Assembly (NCBI GenBank): GCA_937981355.1
Contig: CALJPD010000019.1
Coordinates: 1 to 64,000 of the forward strand
Origin: an uncultured Candidatus Saccharibacteria bacterium
GTDB lineage: Bacteria; Patescibacteriota; Saccharimonadia; Saccharimonadales; Saccharimonadaceae
DNA: 64,000 bases
Direction of reading: 5' to 3'
In this document: piece after piece, positions 50,164 to 58,134 of the stretch
Layout: every line of letters starts with the position of its first letter
Position numbering within the stretch: the first letter of the stretch is position 1
Position numbers and translations under genes: made by a program
Notes under the pieces: model-generated
What the model was told of the DNA's origin: nothing
What the model saw: only the letters and a program-made list of their open reading frames with translations
The model's database searches: none

Positions 50164-50186
50164 ATCACCACTGATGTGGTGATTTT
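50164..50186 (+). terminator. Terminator
   Basis: ATCACCAC-TGAT-GTGGTGAT (50164–50183), followed by TTTG. It ends the gene at 50137 and precedes the promoter of the next. Confidence 0.75.
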
Positions 50187-50207
50187 GTTATGGTGCTAAA
50201 AATGATA

Positions 50208-50213
50208 TATAAT
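50208..50213 (+). promoter_or_regulatory. −10 box TATAAT for the nuclease-like gene
   Basis: TATAAT ends 12 nt before ATG 50226; the intervening ACAAACACAACC has no ribosome-binding site. It argues against an upstream in-frame start at 50190. Confidence 0.5.
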
Positions 50214-50225
50214 ACAAACACAACC

Positions 50226-51146
50226 ATGACAAAGACACACCACCATAAGTCACACCATACACATAAACGCAAACGCTATGATATTGATACAATGCCGTCG
50301 CTTATATCGCCGAGCCAATGGTCGACGTCTTCTTCGAACATCAAAAAGCAGCTTGTTACCGTTGATGCAGCGCTGAAGAGCCAAAAGCCACACCTTGCCT
50401 ACCTCGTCGAGCAGCAGGGTCGCAATTGGAGTGAGGAAAAACGCCGCCAGCGACGCTCGGTTGCCCTGGGAGAAAGTGCTGTGACGCTTGTGCAGCACTA
50501 TGCGAGCAAAGAACAGTGGTCGCATGTCGATATGGCGCGGCTGCTCGCAGCGTATCCTGGCTGGGTGGAGGCGACTGAACAAGATGATACGACGCTAACT
50601 CGACAAGAAAATAAACAGCGGATCAAAAAGCTCACACACTTTAACCATGCCCTGCGCGATGTGATAGACAACGCCACACACTCTTGTGAGACATGGAAGT
50701 CGATACCGTCTGTATCAGATATAGTTAACGGCTTAGAAGCAGTGTGCCCAGGCAATAAGCATACTCAAAACAAGCAAGATCGAAAAGATATGCTGTATGC
50801 GACAGTAGCGGGCATTCGCAATGAAGTGCTTTTTATGCGGGTGCTGGATGAAGCGGGCATTGCCTATGAGCCAGGTACGGCCAACCAGGATATGCGCGGG
50901 ATAGATATGATAGTGAATGGTAAGCTTATTGACCTCAAGTCGTCTGAATACTACGAATATGAGGCCCAGGAAGATGCTGCTGAGCATGATGATGACGGGC
51001 GGATCTTTTTCTTCCCTGGTGTGGAGGGGTATGAATACCGTAATAAATTAATGTTGCCGAAGGAAAAAATTATTCAGGTTATGCCACGGGTGGTAGCCCG
51101 CATGTATAGCCATGGCATTCTAGATAAGCCAACACAACAGAGGTAG
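50226..51146 (+). CDS. Hypothetical protein with a PD-(D/E)XK nuclease-like motif
   Basis: 306 residues. The N-terminus is His/Lys-rich (MTKTHHHKSHHTHKRKRYD). The middle (about 45–165) is helical and basic (SEEKRRQRRSV). Residues about 193–240 show the arrangement of the PD-(D/E)XK fold: helix with Glu200 (AGIRNEVLFMRVLDEAG), then Asp227 in GIDMIVNGK, then Asp236-x-Lys238 in LIDLKSS. That spacing fits the catalytic D…(D/E)-x-K of restriction and repair nucleases. No methylase or helicase is adjacent. The family is not recognised; nuclease function is inference. Confidence 0.65.
   Translation: MTKTHHHKSHHTHKRKRYDIDTMPSLISPSQWSTSSSNIKKQLVTVDAALKSQKPHLAYLVEQQGRNWSEEKRRQRRSVALGESAVTLVQHYASKEQWSHVDMARLLAAYPGWVEATEQDDTTLTRQENKQRIKKLTHFNHALRDVIDNATHSCETWKSIPSVSDIVNGLEAVCPGNKHTQNKQDRKDMLYATVAGIRNEVLFMRVLDEAGIAYEPGTANQDMRGIDMIVNGKLIDLKSSEYYEYEAQEDAAEHDDDGRIFFFPGVEGYEYRNKLMLPKEKIIQVMPRVVARMYSHGILDKPTQQR
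51136..51145 (+). repeat. AACAGAGGTA element, copy 5
   Basis: Exact copy covering the last codons and stop of the nuclease-like gene. Confidence 0.6.
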
Positions 51147-51170
51147 ATTCCACCACAGACATGCGACCAT

Positions 51171-51180
51171 AACAGAGGTA
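51171..51180 (+). repeat. AACAGAGGTA element, copy 6
   Basis: Exact copy, extended to ATAACAGAGGTA (51169–51180), 25 bp after copy 5 in the same orientation and directly abutting the AAGGAGGTG ribosome-binding site of the next gene. Confidence 0.6.
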
Positions 51181-51198
51181 AAGGAGGTGCATTGCTAT

Positions 51199-51498
51199 AT
51201 GCCACACGAAATACCACGGCAGCCGTCAAATGAAGACTACGAGAGGCACTCAGTACTCAAAGAGTCAATTTCTCGATCGATTTTTGAAAGAAGGCCATGG
51301 CCCTATAGTGGGGCTGAGAATGAGACGAGGCTGCTTTCTATCCAGTGGATGTCGCTACAGTGTGCCGAGGATGGCTGGGTAGCAATTGGTCTGACCACTG
51401 ATGGGCGCTATGTAAGAGTAAATATCAGCAATAATACAGAAGATGTGATACTTGAAGTAGAGGCCAAACAAGCTGATGGAGAGACAGACATTTCATAG
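51199..51498 (+). CDS. Hypothetical small protein
   Basis: 99 residues from ATG 51199, preceded by a near-perfect AAGGAGGTG 9 nt away; an in-frame GTG at 51187 lies inside that site. The N-terminal half is polar and charged (QPSNEDYERHSVLKES). The second half is a probable β-sheet (LLSIQWMSLQCAEDGWVAIGLTTDGRYVRVNIS). It has no membrane segment and no known motif. It follows the nuclease-like gene by 52 bp without a visible terminator, so the two may be co-transcribed. Confidence 0.65.
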   Translation: MPHEIPRQPSNEDYERHSVLKESISRSIFERRPWPYSGAENETRLLSIQWMSLQCAEDGWVAIGLTTDGRYVRVNISNNTEDVILEVEAKQADGETDIS

Positions 51499-51538
51499 AG
51501 CAGTCAGAGCAGGTATCCGCAGGGTAAAAAACACTAGC

Positions 51539-52966
51539 TTAGATTGCCGATGTACGCTTGTTGTGGCGCGAAGTTGGCTTTTTCTTGCGCTTGGCTTTGT
51601 CTTTGGCTTTAGGTCGAGGTTTGCTAGCGTCTTTTGTGCGCTTGCTCTTGCCTCGCGCTGGCTTCTTCTTCGATGCTTGCCGCTCGTGGATAGCGTTTCG
51701 TACCTCTGTTATTTCGTCCCAGGGGTGGGTTCCGTCGGCGCGTTCGATGGTTTTTTCATGGCCTTTGCCGAGGAAGACAACGGTGTCGCGGGTGGTGCGG
51801 GCACGGCGAATAGCAAAGCGGATGGCCTCAGCGCGGTCGTGGATGAGGAAGAGATCGGTATCTTGGGTTTTGCCAGCGGCTTCTGCGCCTTTGGCGATTT
51901 GGGTGAGGATGTGTTGCCCATCGACATCGCGGTCGTCTTCTTCGGTGAGAATAAGCTCGTCAGCAATTCGCCCTGCGATCTTGCCTTGGATGGCTCGCTT
52001 GGACTCATCGCGCCGGCCAGCCGAGCCAAACAGGACGATCAGCTTGCCTTTCGTGCTCGCTCGCACACTACCGAGGAGCCGCTCAAAAGCGTCGGGTGTG
52101 TGGGCAAAATCAACAATAGCAGAGAATGGCTGCCCAGCATCCACGACTGTCATGCGGCCATCCACCCCAGTGAGTGCAGCCAGGCCGTGCTCGATCTGCG
52201 CCCGGCTTAAGCCCACCTCGTGCCCCACCGCTACTGCGGCTAGGCTGTTGACGATGTTGAACTCACCCGGCATATTGATGGTGATGTGGTGCATCTCCCC
52301 CATGAGCCACACGTCGTAGCGGCTACCCGAGGCGGTTTGGGTGATGTTAGTCGCCCGGATGTTGCCGTCAGCGATGCCGTAGCATAGGCTACGGGGCACG
52401 GCTTGCTCGAAGACTGCTGCTGATGGGTCATCCGCATTGATAATGCCAACCCGCCGCGCCAGCTTGAAGAGACGCGTTTTGACGGCGCGGTAGCGCTCAA
52501 ATGTCTTGTGATAATCGAGATGCTCGTGCGTGACGTTAGTCATGACGGCAATGTCGATCGGGACGCCAAAGATGCGGTGCTGCGCCAATGCGTGGCTCGT
52601 CACCTCTAGCACTACCCACTGCACATTATGCCGCCGAAACTCCGCCAAACGCTGCTGCAACAGGGGTGCAGACACAGTGGTCATGTGCTCGGTTTGCGGT
52701 GTGATGTCGCTGTTTACCCCATAGGCCACCGTCGTCATTAGGCCGACATTGTAGCCTGCTTCGACCAGCATGCGGTGGATCATAAAGCACGTCGTGGTCT
52801 TGCCGTTCGTCCCTGTTACGCCAATGACGTGCATGCCCTGGGCTGGGAAGCCTTGGTTGGCTGCTGCTATAGTGGCTTCAAGCAGCCGATAGCCTGGCTC
52901 TAGCGCCGCCAGCACGCTGGGTGGGAGAGTATTCTTGAGTGTTTGTTTTAGAGAAGAAGATGCCAT
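51539..52966 (-). CDS. murE: MurE-like Mur ligase lacking the N-terminal domain
   Basis: MurE adds the third amino acid to UDP-MurNAc-L-Ala-D-Glu. 475 residues with the ATP site GVTGTNGKTTT (residues 49–59), TNVTHEHLDYH (near 143–153), AIVDFAHTPDAFERLL and FLGKGHEK. The P-loop starts about 60 residues earlier than in typical MurE, so the N-terminal UDP-binding domain is missing. The amino-acid-selecting DNPR motif reads DDRD (344–347). Residues 432–475 are a Lys/Arg tail. ATG 52966 lies 7 nt after TATAAT, which supports it over an upstream in-frame start at 53014. Confidence 0.85.
   Translation of the reverse strand: MASSSLKQTLKNTLPPSVLAALEPGYRLLEATIAAANQGFPAQGMHVIGVTGTNGKTTTCFMIHRMLVEAGYNVGLMTTVAYGVNSDITPQTEHMTTVSAPLLQQRLAEFRRHNVQWVVLEVTSHALAQHRIFGVPIDIAVMTNVTHEHLDYHKTFERYRAVKTRLFKLARRVGIINADDPSAAVFEQAVPRSLCYGIADGNIRATNITQTASGSRYDVWLMGEMHHITINMPGEFNIVNSLAAVAVGHEVGLSRAQIEHGLAALTGVDGRMTVVDAGQPFSAIVDFAHTPDAFERLLGSVRASTKGKLIVLFGSAGRRDESKRAIQGKIAGRIADELILTEEDDRDVDGQHILTQIAKGAEAAGKTQDTDLFLIHDRAEAIRFAIRRARTTRDTVVFLGKGHEKTIERADGTHPWDEITEVRNAIHERQASKKKPARGKSKRTKDASKPRPKAKDKAKRKKKPTSRHNKRTSAI
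51701..51710 (-). repeat. AACAGAGGTA element, copy 7
   Basis: Exact minus-strand copy, extended to ATAACAGAGGTA (51701–51712), inside the murE-like coding region. Confidence 0.6.
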
Positions 52967-52973
52967 GGCACAT

Positions 52974-52979
52974 ATTATA
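52974..52979 (-). promoter_or_regulatory. −10 box TATAAT for the murE-like gene
   Basis: Minus-strand TATAAT, 7 nt before ATG 52966, no ribosome-binding site. Confidence 0.6.
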
Positions 52980-53265
52980 CCACTTTTGGTAGTATTTAAA
53001 ACCATGAGAGGCATGATTTTTTGAGCAAGTAAATATGCTAAGATGAGGGCTGTAAAACACTCGCTTCCAGACCATTATAAAGGTGAATATCTCTCTAATA
53101 TTCATCGTGTGCGCCTGGGCTAAGATTGATTATTGCGATTGACCCACACGCCATCGGATGAAGGGATTGGCTGGTGGAGCTAACACTGCAAAAGTGAGAT
53201 TATACGTATTTTCTACACCATTTTTATTTTGGAGTAAGTTTTCTGCGTTGTGTACCCTCCTTTGC

Positions 53266-53271
53266 TATAAT
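53266..53271 (+). promoter_or_regulatory. −10 box TATAAT (TGC extended) for tsaD
   Basis: TGCTATAAT ends 6 nt before ATG 53278, which fits transcription starting at the ATG itself. Confidence 0.6.
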
Positions 53272-53277
53272 AACCCT

Positions 53278-54372
53278 ATGAAGATTCTTGGGATTGAGAG
53301 CAGCTGCGACGAGACGGCGGCTGCGGTGGTGGCCGATGGGCGGCACCTGCTGAGTAGTGTCGTGCACTCGCAGATAGATATTCATGCCCAGTATGGCGGC
53401 GTGGTGCCAGAAGTAGCGGCGCGGAGCCATATTGAGATGATTACCCCGGTGATTGACCGCGCCTTGGTCGAGGCAGCGTGCAGCTGGGATGAGATTGATG
53501 GCATTGCGGTGACGTATGCGCCTGGGCTGGTAGGGTCACTATTGGTCGGGACACTGGCGGCGCGGACGTTGGCACTTGTGCACGAGAAGCCGCTCTACGC
53601 GATTCATCATGTGGAGGCGCACGTCTATGCCAACTTTGTGGTGGAAGATGGTCGGCCAAAGCCCGAGCCAGCTTTAGCGCTACCCGCTGCACAGCCGAGC
53701 TTCCCTATGCTGGCGCTCATCGTCTCTGGTGGGCATAGTCAGTTGGTGTTGTTTCGTGCGCATGGTGACTATACACTACTTGGCCAGACGCAGGATGATG
53801 CTGTAGGCGAAGCCTTCGACAAGGTAGCAAAGATCATTGGTTTGCCCTACCCTGGCGGCCCGGCCATTGCTGCTGCCGCTATGCATGGTGACCCGCAGCA
53901 TTACGCGTTACCCAAGGCGCGGATGCATGGCCAGTACGATTTCTCTTTTTCAGGCCTTAAGACGGCCGTGCTGCGCCGAATGCAAGCTGAGGTGGGCAAA
54001 GATACCTCTTTTCCTTCGCACGAGCTCCCAGCGCTTGTCACGCCGCAGCAGCGCTATGATATGGCAGCGAGCTTCCAGCGTGTAGCGGTAGAGACATTGG
54101 TAGATAAAACGGTGCTGGCGTATGAACACTATGCGCCACGCTCCGTCGTGATTGCTGGTGGTGTGGCGGCCAACCAAGAACTCCGCCGCCAGCTGCGCAC
54201 CGCCCTGCCCTGCTCCATTAGCTACGCACCGATGGCCTTTTGCACGGACAATGCAGTGATGATTGCTACCCTCGGCTACTACTACGCCCAGGCTGGCCAC
54301 ACAGTCGATCCATACCTGCTCGAAGTGCAGCCGAGTTTGTCGATGCGCGAAGCAGTGTGGGCTGATATTTAG
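53278..54372 (+). CDS. tsaD: tRNA N6-threonylcarbamoyladenosine transferase TsaD
   Basis: TsaD attaches the threonylcarbamoyl group to A37 of tRNAs reading ANN codons. 364 residues starting MKILGIESSCDETAAAVV, the family signature. The iron-binding H-x3-H is in AIHHVEAHVYANF, followed by IVSGGHSQLVL, DDAVGEAFDKVAKI, GLPYPGGP, and near the end VVIAGGVAANQELR and FCTDNAVMI. All motifs are intact. There is an insert of about 15 residues after the H-x3-H (DGRPKPEPALALPAAQ). Its 3' end overlaps the convergent neighbour by 4 bp. Confidence 0.96.
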   Translation: MKILGIESSCDETAAAVVADGRHLLSSVVHSQIDIHAQYGGVVPEVAARSHIEMITPVIDRALVEAACSWDEIDGIAVTYAPGLVGSLLVGTLAARTLALVHEKPLYAIHHVEAHVYANFVVEDGRPKPEPALALPAAQPSFPMLALIVSGGHSQLVLFRAHGDYTLLGQTQDDAVGEAFDKVAKIIGLPYPGGPAIAAAAMHGDPQHYALPKARMHGQYDFSFSGLKTAVLRRMQAEVGKDTSFPSHELPALVTPQQRYDMAASFQRVAVETLVDKTVLAYEHYAPRSVVIAGGVAANQELRRQLRTALPCSISYAPMAFCTDNAVMIATLGYYYAQAGHTVDPYLLEVQPSLSMREAVWADI

Positions 54373-54860
54373 CCTTCTTTTGCGCGAATCTGCCTGGCTA
54401 GCGCTGCAGCAGCTACAACAGTTTCATCGAGTGTGTGATAGATCGGGAGCTCTGGCTGCTCGAGGTGTGCTTGTGTTTCGATGTCAAATGGTCGGTCGAA
54501 GCTTTTGCCAATGCCAAGCACAATGGGCGAGCCGCGTCCGAGTTCCTTACCAAGCTCTAGTGGTGTAATGATGCCCGGCCCCTTGACGAAGTAAAACATG
54601 ACCACACGTGCAAGCTGCAAATTTCGGTGCTCCCATGTGATCTGCTCCTTCGCAATATCACCAACGCGCGGTATTCCTTCCGGGCGTCGTGGGTTGGCAA
54701 TAATGAGCTCTTCGTCACATGATTCTGTTTGCTCAATATTTTCTAATAATTTTTCTGCTTGTTTTTGCCAATCTTCTGCCCCAGAAATAGGGCCTGCAAC
54801 GAAGATGTCTGGTCGTAATTCTTGCATAGATAACGCTGATGTTGGGCGTTTGACGAGCAT
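54369..54860 (-). CDS. Nucleoside 2-deoxyribosyltransferase-like protein
   Basis: 163 residues. The fold family is shown by IFVAGPISGAEDWQ (nucleoside-binding loop near residues 19–32), ANPRRPEGI, KEQITWEHRNLQLARVVMFYFVKG and LELGKELG, with the acidic residues that form the active site in this group (E of WEHRNL, E of LELG). These enzymes cleave or exchange the base of deoxynucleosides, or act on modified nucleotides. A TACTAT box lies 6 nt before the ATG. It converges on tsaD. The substrate is unknown. Confidence 0.8.
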   Translation of the reverse strand: MLVKRPTSALSMQELRPDIFVAGPISGAEDWQKQAEKLLENIEQTESCDEELIIANPRRPEGIPRVGDIAKEQITWEHRNLQLARVVMFYFVKGPGIITPLELGKELGRGSPIVLGIGKSFDRPFDIETQAHLEQPELPIYHTLDETVVAAAALARQIRAKEG

Positions 54861-54866
54861 GGCAAA

Positions 54867-54872
54867 ATAGTA
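54867..54872 (-). promoter_or_regulatory. −10 box TACTAT for the deoxyribosyltransferase-like gene
   Basis: Minus-strand TACTAT, 6 nt before the ATG; leaderless pattern. Confidence 0.4.
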
Positions 54873-55016
54873 TCATGGACTACTGCAAAGATCAAATATC
54901 ACAGACACGAAAAATAAGCTGAAGATCTGCAAGTCGCGGATTTTTTATCTTACCGTAAGGTGAATGCTATCTACCACGGTGCCTAGTAGTGTAGATATTG
55001 TTACGAAGGCAGTGCT

Positions 55017-56273
55017 CTACCGCGCTATAATCTTTCGCGCCGCACGCATGAAACGAACCACCTGATGTATGAATGGTCGAGCAATATATTCATAGCAACC
55101 AGCGCGTTCCTCCAGCTGGCCACCAAAGCCTTTCTTAAAGTGATACACTCCCTCTTGCTCGGGGAAGCCGTTGAAGTTTCCGCTTGTGCCGTAGAAGTTA
55201 TAGCGCTGAGCGCCAAGGCTGATGGCACGGCGCATTGCTGCGTATTGCAGGGCGTATGAGCCAGAGAACTTGGCATGCTGATCGTCCGACCCGCTAAGAA
55301 AATACACCACCTCGTTATCGCTCGTGTGCATGAATATGGCGGCGGTCAGCGGCAGGACGTCCCCATTGGCTGCCTGGCGGAGTGTTTCGTAATCTGCCAA
55401 GCGTTTGGATACCGCAGTGAGCTGATTGTCGAGCTCCTTCACCTGTCCCTGCTTGTCTGGCTCAGCTGCCAGCATATCGCGCTTGGCTTGCAGTGCATCC
55501 TGCTGGCCGCTGAGACGGGCTTGGTAGCCAGCAAGGTCGAGCTCGGCAATCAGGAACCACGCCTGCTTGCGGTGAAAGGCGCGGAACAATTGCTGATAAA
55601 ACGCTTCGTTGCGTCCTGAGAAGCCACGCCGCGTGCCAGTATCGATTAGCAGCTTCGCAAACGGGACGAGATCGTCCACTGCAGTAATCTCGCGTACCGC
55701 CACACCATACTTGGTGGCCGCCTTGACGCAGCTGCGTGTCTTAGCATCGAAGCTCTTGAGTAGTGCTGCGTCGTCGTGATAAGGCGAAAGATCTTTGGCA
55801 AAGAACCAGCGCACATAGCGTGCGTTGTGGTCGGTCTGCTGCGGGGGGATAGCGCGAAAGCCTGCCTTTTCTAATTGTTGCAGCGCCTTGGTCGTGCCTG
55901 CTACTTCGAGAAGCTGAGTAGGGTCACTTCCCTGCCGTAGGATGAGTGGCGGCTGAAGCCGAAGTAAAATACCTTTATGTGCTTTGACATATTTCTTAAG
56001 TTCTGTCAATAATGTACTGAGCACGGCTGGGTTGTGATAATCCACGAGCGGTCCTTGCAAACATTCAAACTCGCTATAGCCCAAGGTGTGCCACTCATAT
56101 AACACGGCAGTAGCTACCAAGCGATCATCCTCAGTAAACAATCCCAAATAATGTGGCTGCCAGCCCAGCTGTGCCACTCGCTTGGCATTAGCGGCTGATT
56201 GGACGAAGCTCCCTAGTGGATGTTGCGCAACAAATTGCTCGAGAGTGGATGGATCGATGGGCTTTAGCTGCAT
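55017..56273 (-). CDS. FemAB-type peptidyltransferase with coiled-coil arm
   Basis: 418 residues from ATG 56273, which follows TATACT by 12 nt. Two GNAT-like halves resemble FemA/MurM, which use aminoacyl-tRNA to build the peptidoglycan cross-bridge on lipid II: FVQSAANAKRVAQLGWQPHYLG at the start and GSYALQYAAMRRAISLGAQRYNFYG near the end. Between them (about 255–310) is a Gln/Leu/Lys-rich helical hairpin, the coiled-coil arm typical of FemA that touches tRNA. It is one of two such genes here, which suggests at least two added residues or two acceptors. Confidence 0.88.
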   Translation of the reverse strand: MQLKPIDPSTLEQFVAQHPLGSFVQSAANAKRVAQLGWQPHYLGLFTEDDRLVATAVLYEWHTLGYSEFECLQGPLVDYHNPAVLSTLLTELKKYVKAHKGILLRLQPPLILRQGSDPTQLLEVAGTTKALQQLEKAGFRAIPPQQTDHNARYVRWFFAKDLSPYHDDAALLKSFDAKTRSCVKAATKYGVAVREITAVDDLVPFAKLLIDTGTRRGFSGRNEAFYQQLFRAFHRKQAWFLIAELDLAGYQARLSGQQDALQAKRDMLAAEPDKQGQVKELDNQLTAVSKRLADYETLRQAANGDVLPLTAAIFMHTSDNEVVYFLSGSDDQHAKFSGSYALQYAAMRRAISLGAQRYNFYGTSGNFNGFPEQEGVYHFKKGFGGQLEERAGCYEYIARPFIHQVVRFMRAARKIIAR

Positions 56274-56285
56274 AATGATAGCGAT

Positions 56286-56291
56286 AGTATA
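56286..56291 (-). promoter_or_regulatory. −10 box TATACT for the FemAB gene
   Basis: Minus-strand TGCTATACT (extended −10), 12 nt before ATG 56273; supports this start over an in-frame codon at 56342. Confidence 0.5.
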
Positions 56292-56460
56292 GCATTTTTG
56301 AGTGGTGAGAGGAAGAGAGCGATGGTAATGAGCGACATACAATTGGTTATAACGAAGGAGTTTAAAGAGATAATACCTTACATCAGACTTATCATTTTGT
56401 TGTGGTGTTCATGAATGTGTTTTTGCAATAATCATCAGTGAAAATCCGCCGCAAAGTTGC

Positions 56461-56466
56461 TATACT
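56461..56466 (+). promoter_or_regulatory. −10 box TATACT (TGC extended) for the second FemAB gene
   Basis: TGCTATACT ends 6 nt before ATG 56473, no ribosome-binding site; leaderless pattern. Confidence 0.6.
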
Positions 56467-56472
56467 AATGTT

Positions 56473-57426
56473 ATGAAACATTTTTTACAGACTGAGGCAT
56501 GGGAGGCCTTTCAACAAGCGCAGCAGCGCCATACGGTGCGGCGAGTAGACAAAGGGTGGCAGTATTATGGCATTATTGAGCACGGTCGGCTCAACCATCG
56601 GTTGTATGTACCCTATGGGCCCGAAGCAGATAATGATGCAGCCCAGGAAGCTGCACTCAAGGATATTATTGCCACAGGGCGGCAATATGGTGCAGATTTT
56701 GTGCGGGTCGACCCCCGAACGACGCGGCTTGAACAGCTGCAAAATCTCGGCTTTCGCAAAGCAAAGAGTCTCCAGCCAGACCGAACGATTATTAATGATG
56801 TGACGATGGATCACGATGCGATCCTGGCTAATGCCAAACAAGCGGTGCGTTACACCTGGCGCAAAAATCAGAAGGCAGGGGTGCGCTTCCATACTAGTTA
56901 TGAGCCAGCAGATATCGAGATTTTTCTTAATATGATTCACGATGTTGCCAAGCGTACTGGCATGCAGCCTCATAGTGATGCCTACTTTCGTCAAATGGCA
57001 GAAGTGCTTTTCCCACGTAAGGCAGCTGGCCTGATGTATGCCACGCTAGAGGACAAGCCAGTTGCTAGCCTGATATTCTTTAGTGATGGCACGACGATGG
57101 CCTATGCCCATGCTGCGTCCTACACCGCCCAGCGCAACCTCAGCCCAGCTACAGCACTAGTGGTATCTGCTCTCTTCTATGCGCACGATACCGGGCACAA
57201 ATTCTTTGACTTTTACGGCATTGCGTCAGACGATGTGCCAAAGGATCACCCCTGGGCGGGCTTCACGCACTTTAAGAAGTCGTTCGGGGGTACGCCAGTG
57301 GATTACATCGGCACCTGGGAGAAACCTCTCCACCCACTGCGTTACCGGTTGTATCACCTCTACCAAGCGATGTATCAGCACATGCGCAGTCTGCGCCAAG
57401 CATCGTATCGCCGCTCGCATAAGTAG
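56473..57426 (+). CDS. FemAB/GNAT-type peptidyltransferase, short form
   Basis: 317 residues. It opens KHFLQTEAWEAFQQAQ, a common FemX-like start, with the donor-domain features VRYTWRKNQKAGVRF and MYATLEDKPVASLIFFSDGTTMAYAHAAS, and the closing FDFYGIASDD…GFTHFKKSFGG motif that also marks FemAB C-termini. It lacks the coiled-coil arm of its neighbour. It should attach an amino acid to the peptidoglycan stem or to another acceptor. Divergently transcribed from the longer FemAB gene with about 200 bp between them. Confidence 0.88.
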   Translation: MKHFLQTEAWEAFQQAQQRHTVRRVDKGWQYYGIIEHGRLNHRLYVPYGPEADNDAAQEAALKDIIATGRQYGADFVRVDPRTTRLEQLQNLGFRKAKSLQPDRTIINDVTMDHDAILANAKQAVRYTWRKNQKAGVRFHTSYEPADIEIFLNMIHDVAKRTGMQPHSDAYFRQMAEVLFPRKAAGLMYATLEDKPVASLIFFSDGTTMAYAHAASYTAQRNLSPATALVVSALFYAHDTGHKFFDFYGIASDDVPKDHPWAGFTHFKKSFGGTPVDYIGTWEKPLHPLRYRLYHLYQAMYQHMRSLRQASYRRSHK

Positions 57427-57449
57427 TTGGTAGAGAGATCACTTAGAAG

Positions 57450-57479
57450 AAGACGCTCTAGCTGGGCGTCTTTTTTTTT
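57450..57479 (+). terminator. Rho-independent terminator
   Basis: AAGACGC / GCGTCTT stem (57450–57456 and 57466–57472), followed by nine T. It ends the FemAB gene. Confidence 0.9.
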
Positions 57480-57579
57480 ATTTCTTCTGCCCTACTCTAC
57501 AGACGTGACTTCAGATGGATGATGATATGAGATCCATATGATGATGTGGGGCTATAGAGCTTGATGAAATTGCGCATTA

Positions 57580-57589
57580 TTCACGTGAA
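57580..57589. repeat. Palindrome TTCACGTGAA, copy 1
   Basis: Perfect 10-bp palindrome about 585 bp upstream of valS. Confidence 0.45.
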
Positions 57590-57877
57590 ATGAGGATATG
57601 TATAGGTGAGAAATTGGGCTATCACTTCCCTACTGTAATTCAATTTTGGTTGTAACTATGATAAACGCAATTTATCTTCATCTCTGATTTATTATTCATA
57701 CTTCCCTTTTGCATTGTATGAAGCGCGTTGATGAATGCAGCATGATGGTATGTGAGCAGACATTTGCAGTGCAGAGATTTCTGCTGCTTTCTGGTAGTCT
57801 GCCCATTCCTCATGTTCTACTGGATGAGATAGTAAAATTGTAATTGCTTTAGTCGCAGGTCGTCACAAGGTGCACCT

Positions 57878-57887
57878 TCCACGTGAA
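57878..57887. repeat. Near-palindrome TCCACGTGAA, copy 2
   Basis: One base differs from copies 1 and 3. Confidence 0.4.
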
Positions 57888-58036
57888 AAACTACACAATG
57901 GGAAACTATCAGAACAAGTGACTGCTCGATAGTGACTAATTTGCAAAGCGAGAAACAAATCATATCATCTTAATCAGCTGCGTCTTAGCCTCATCACTAA
58001 CCCCTGTCATCTCTGCCATTGAACCATCAAACGTGC

Positions 58037-58042
58037 TATACT
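58037..58042 (+). promoter_or_regulatory. Extended −10 (TGCTATACT) of valS
   Basis: TATACT with an upstream TGC. Transcription would start near 58049, giving a leader of about 115 nt, unusual in this window. Confidence 0.5.
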
Positions 58043-58093
58043 AGGTAGCTGAAGTTGCACCAAAAAATCGGCCTGGCAGATGCTGCACTCATA

Positions 58094-58134
58094 TTTTCAC
58101 GTGAAGTATTGACCGCGCCGTTTTCGTGTGAAAA
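58094..58134 (+). promoter_or_regulatory. valS leader with alternative hairpins
   Basis: TTCACGTGAA (58096–58105) can fold on itself. Alternatively TTTTCA (58094–58099) can pair with TGAAAA (58129–58134), supported by CG/CG pairs. The downstream element TTTTCGTGTGAAAA (58121–58134) is itself a near-palindrome. The AAGGAAG ribosome site lies about 20 nt further on. Confidence 0.4.

Noticed and set aside
22005..51712. AACAGAGGTA as merely a ribosome-binding variant
   Set aside because: Only two copies (22007, 51171) lie just before a possible start codon; others are inside genes, at a gene end, or in the wrong orientation.
53158..53277. N-terminal extension of TsaD from 53158
   Set aside because: The extra 40 residues are not family-like, and the extended −10 box directly before ATG 53278 would leave them untranscribed.
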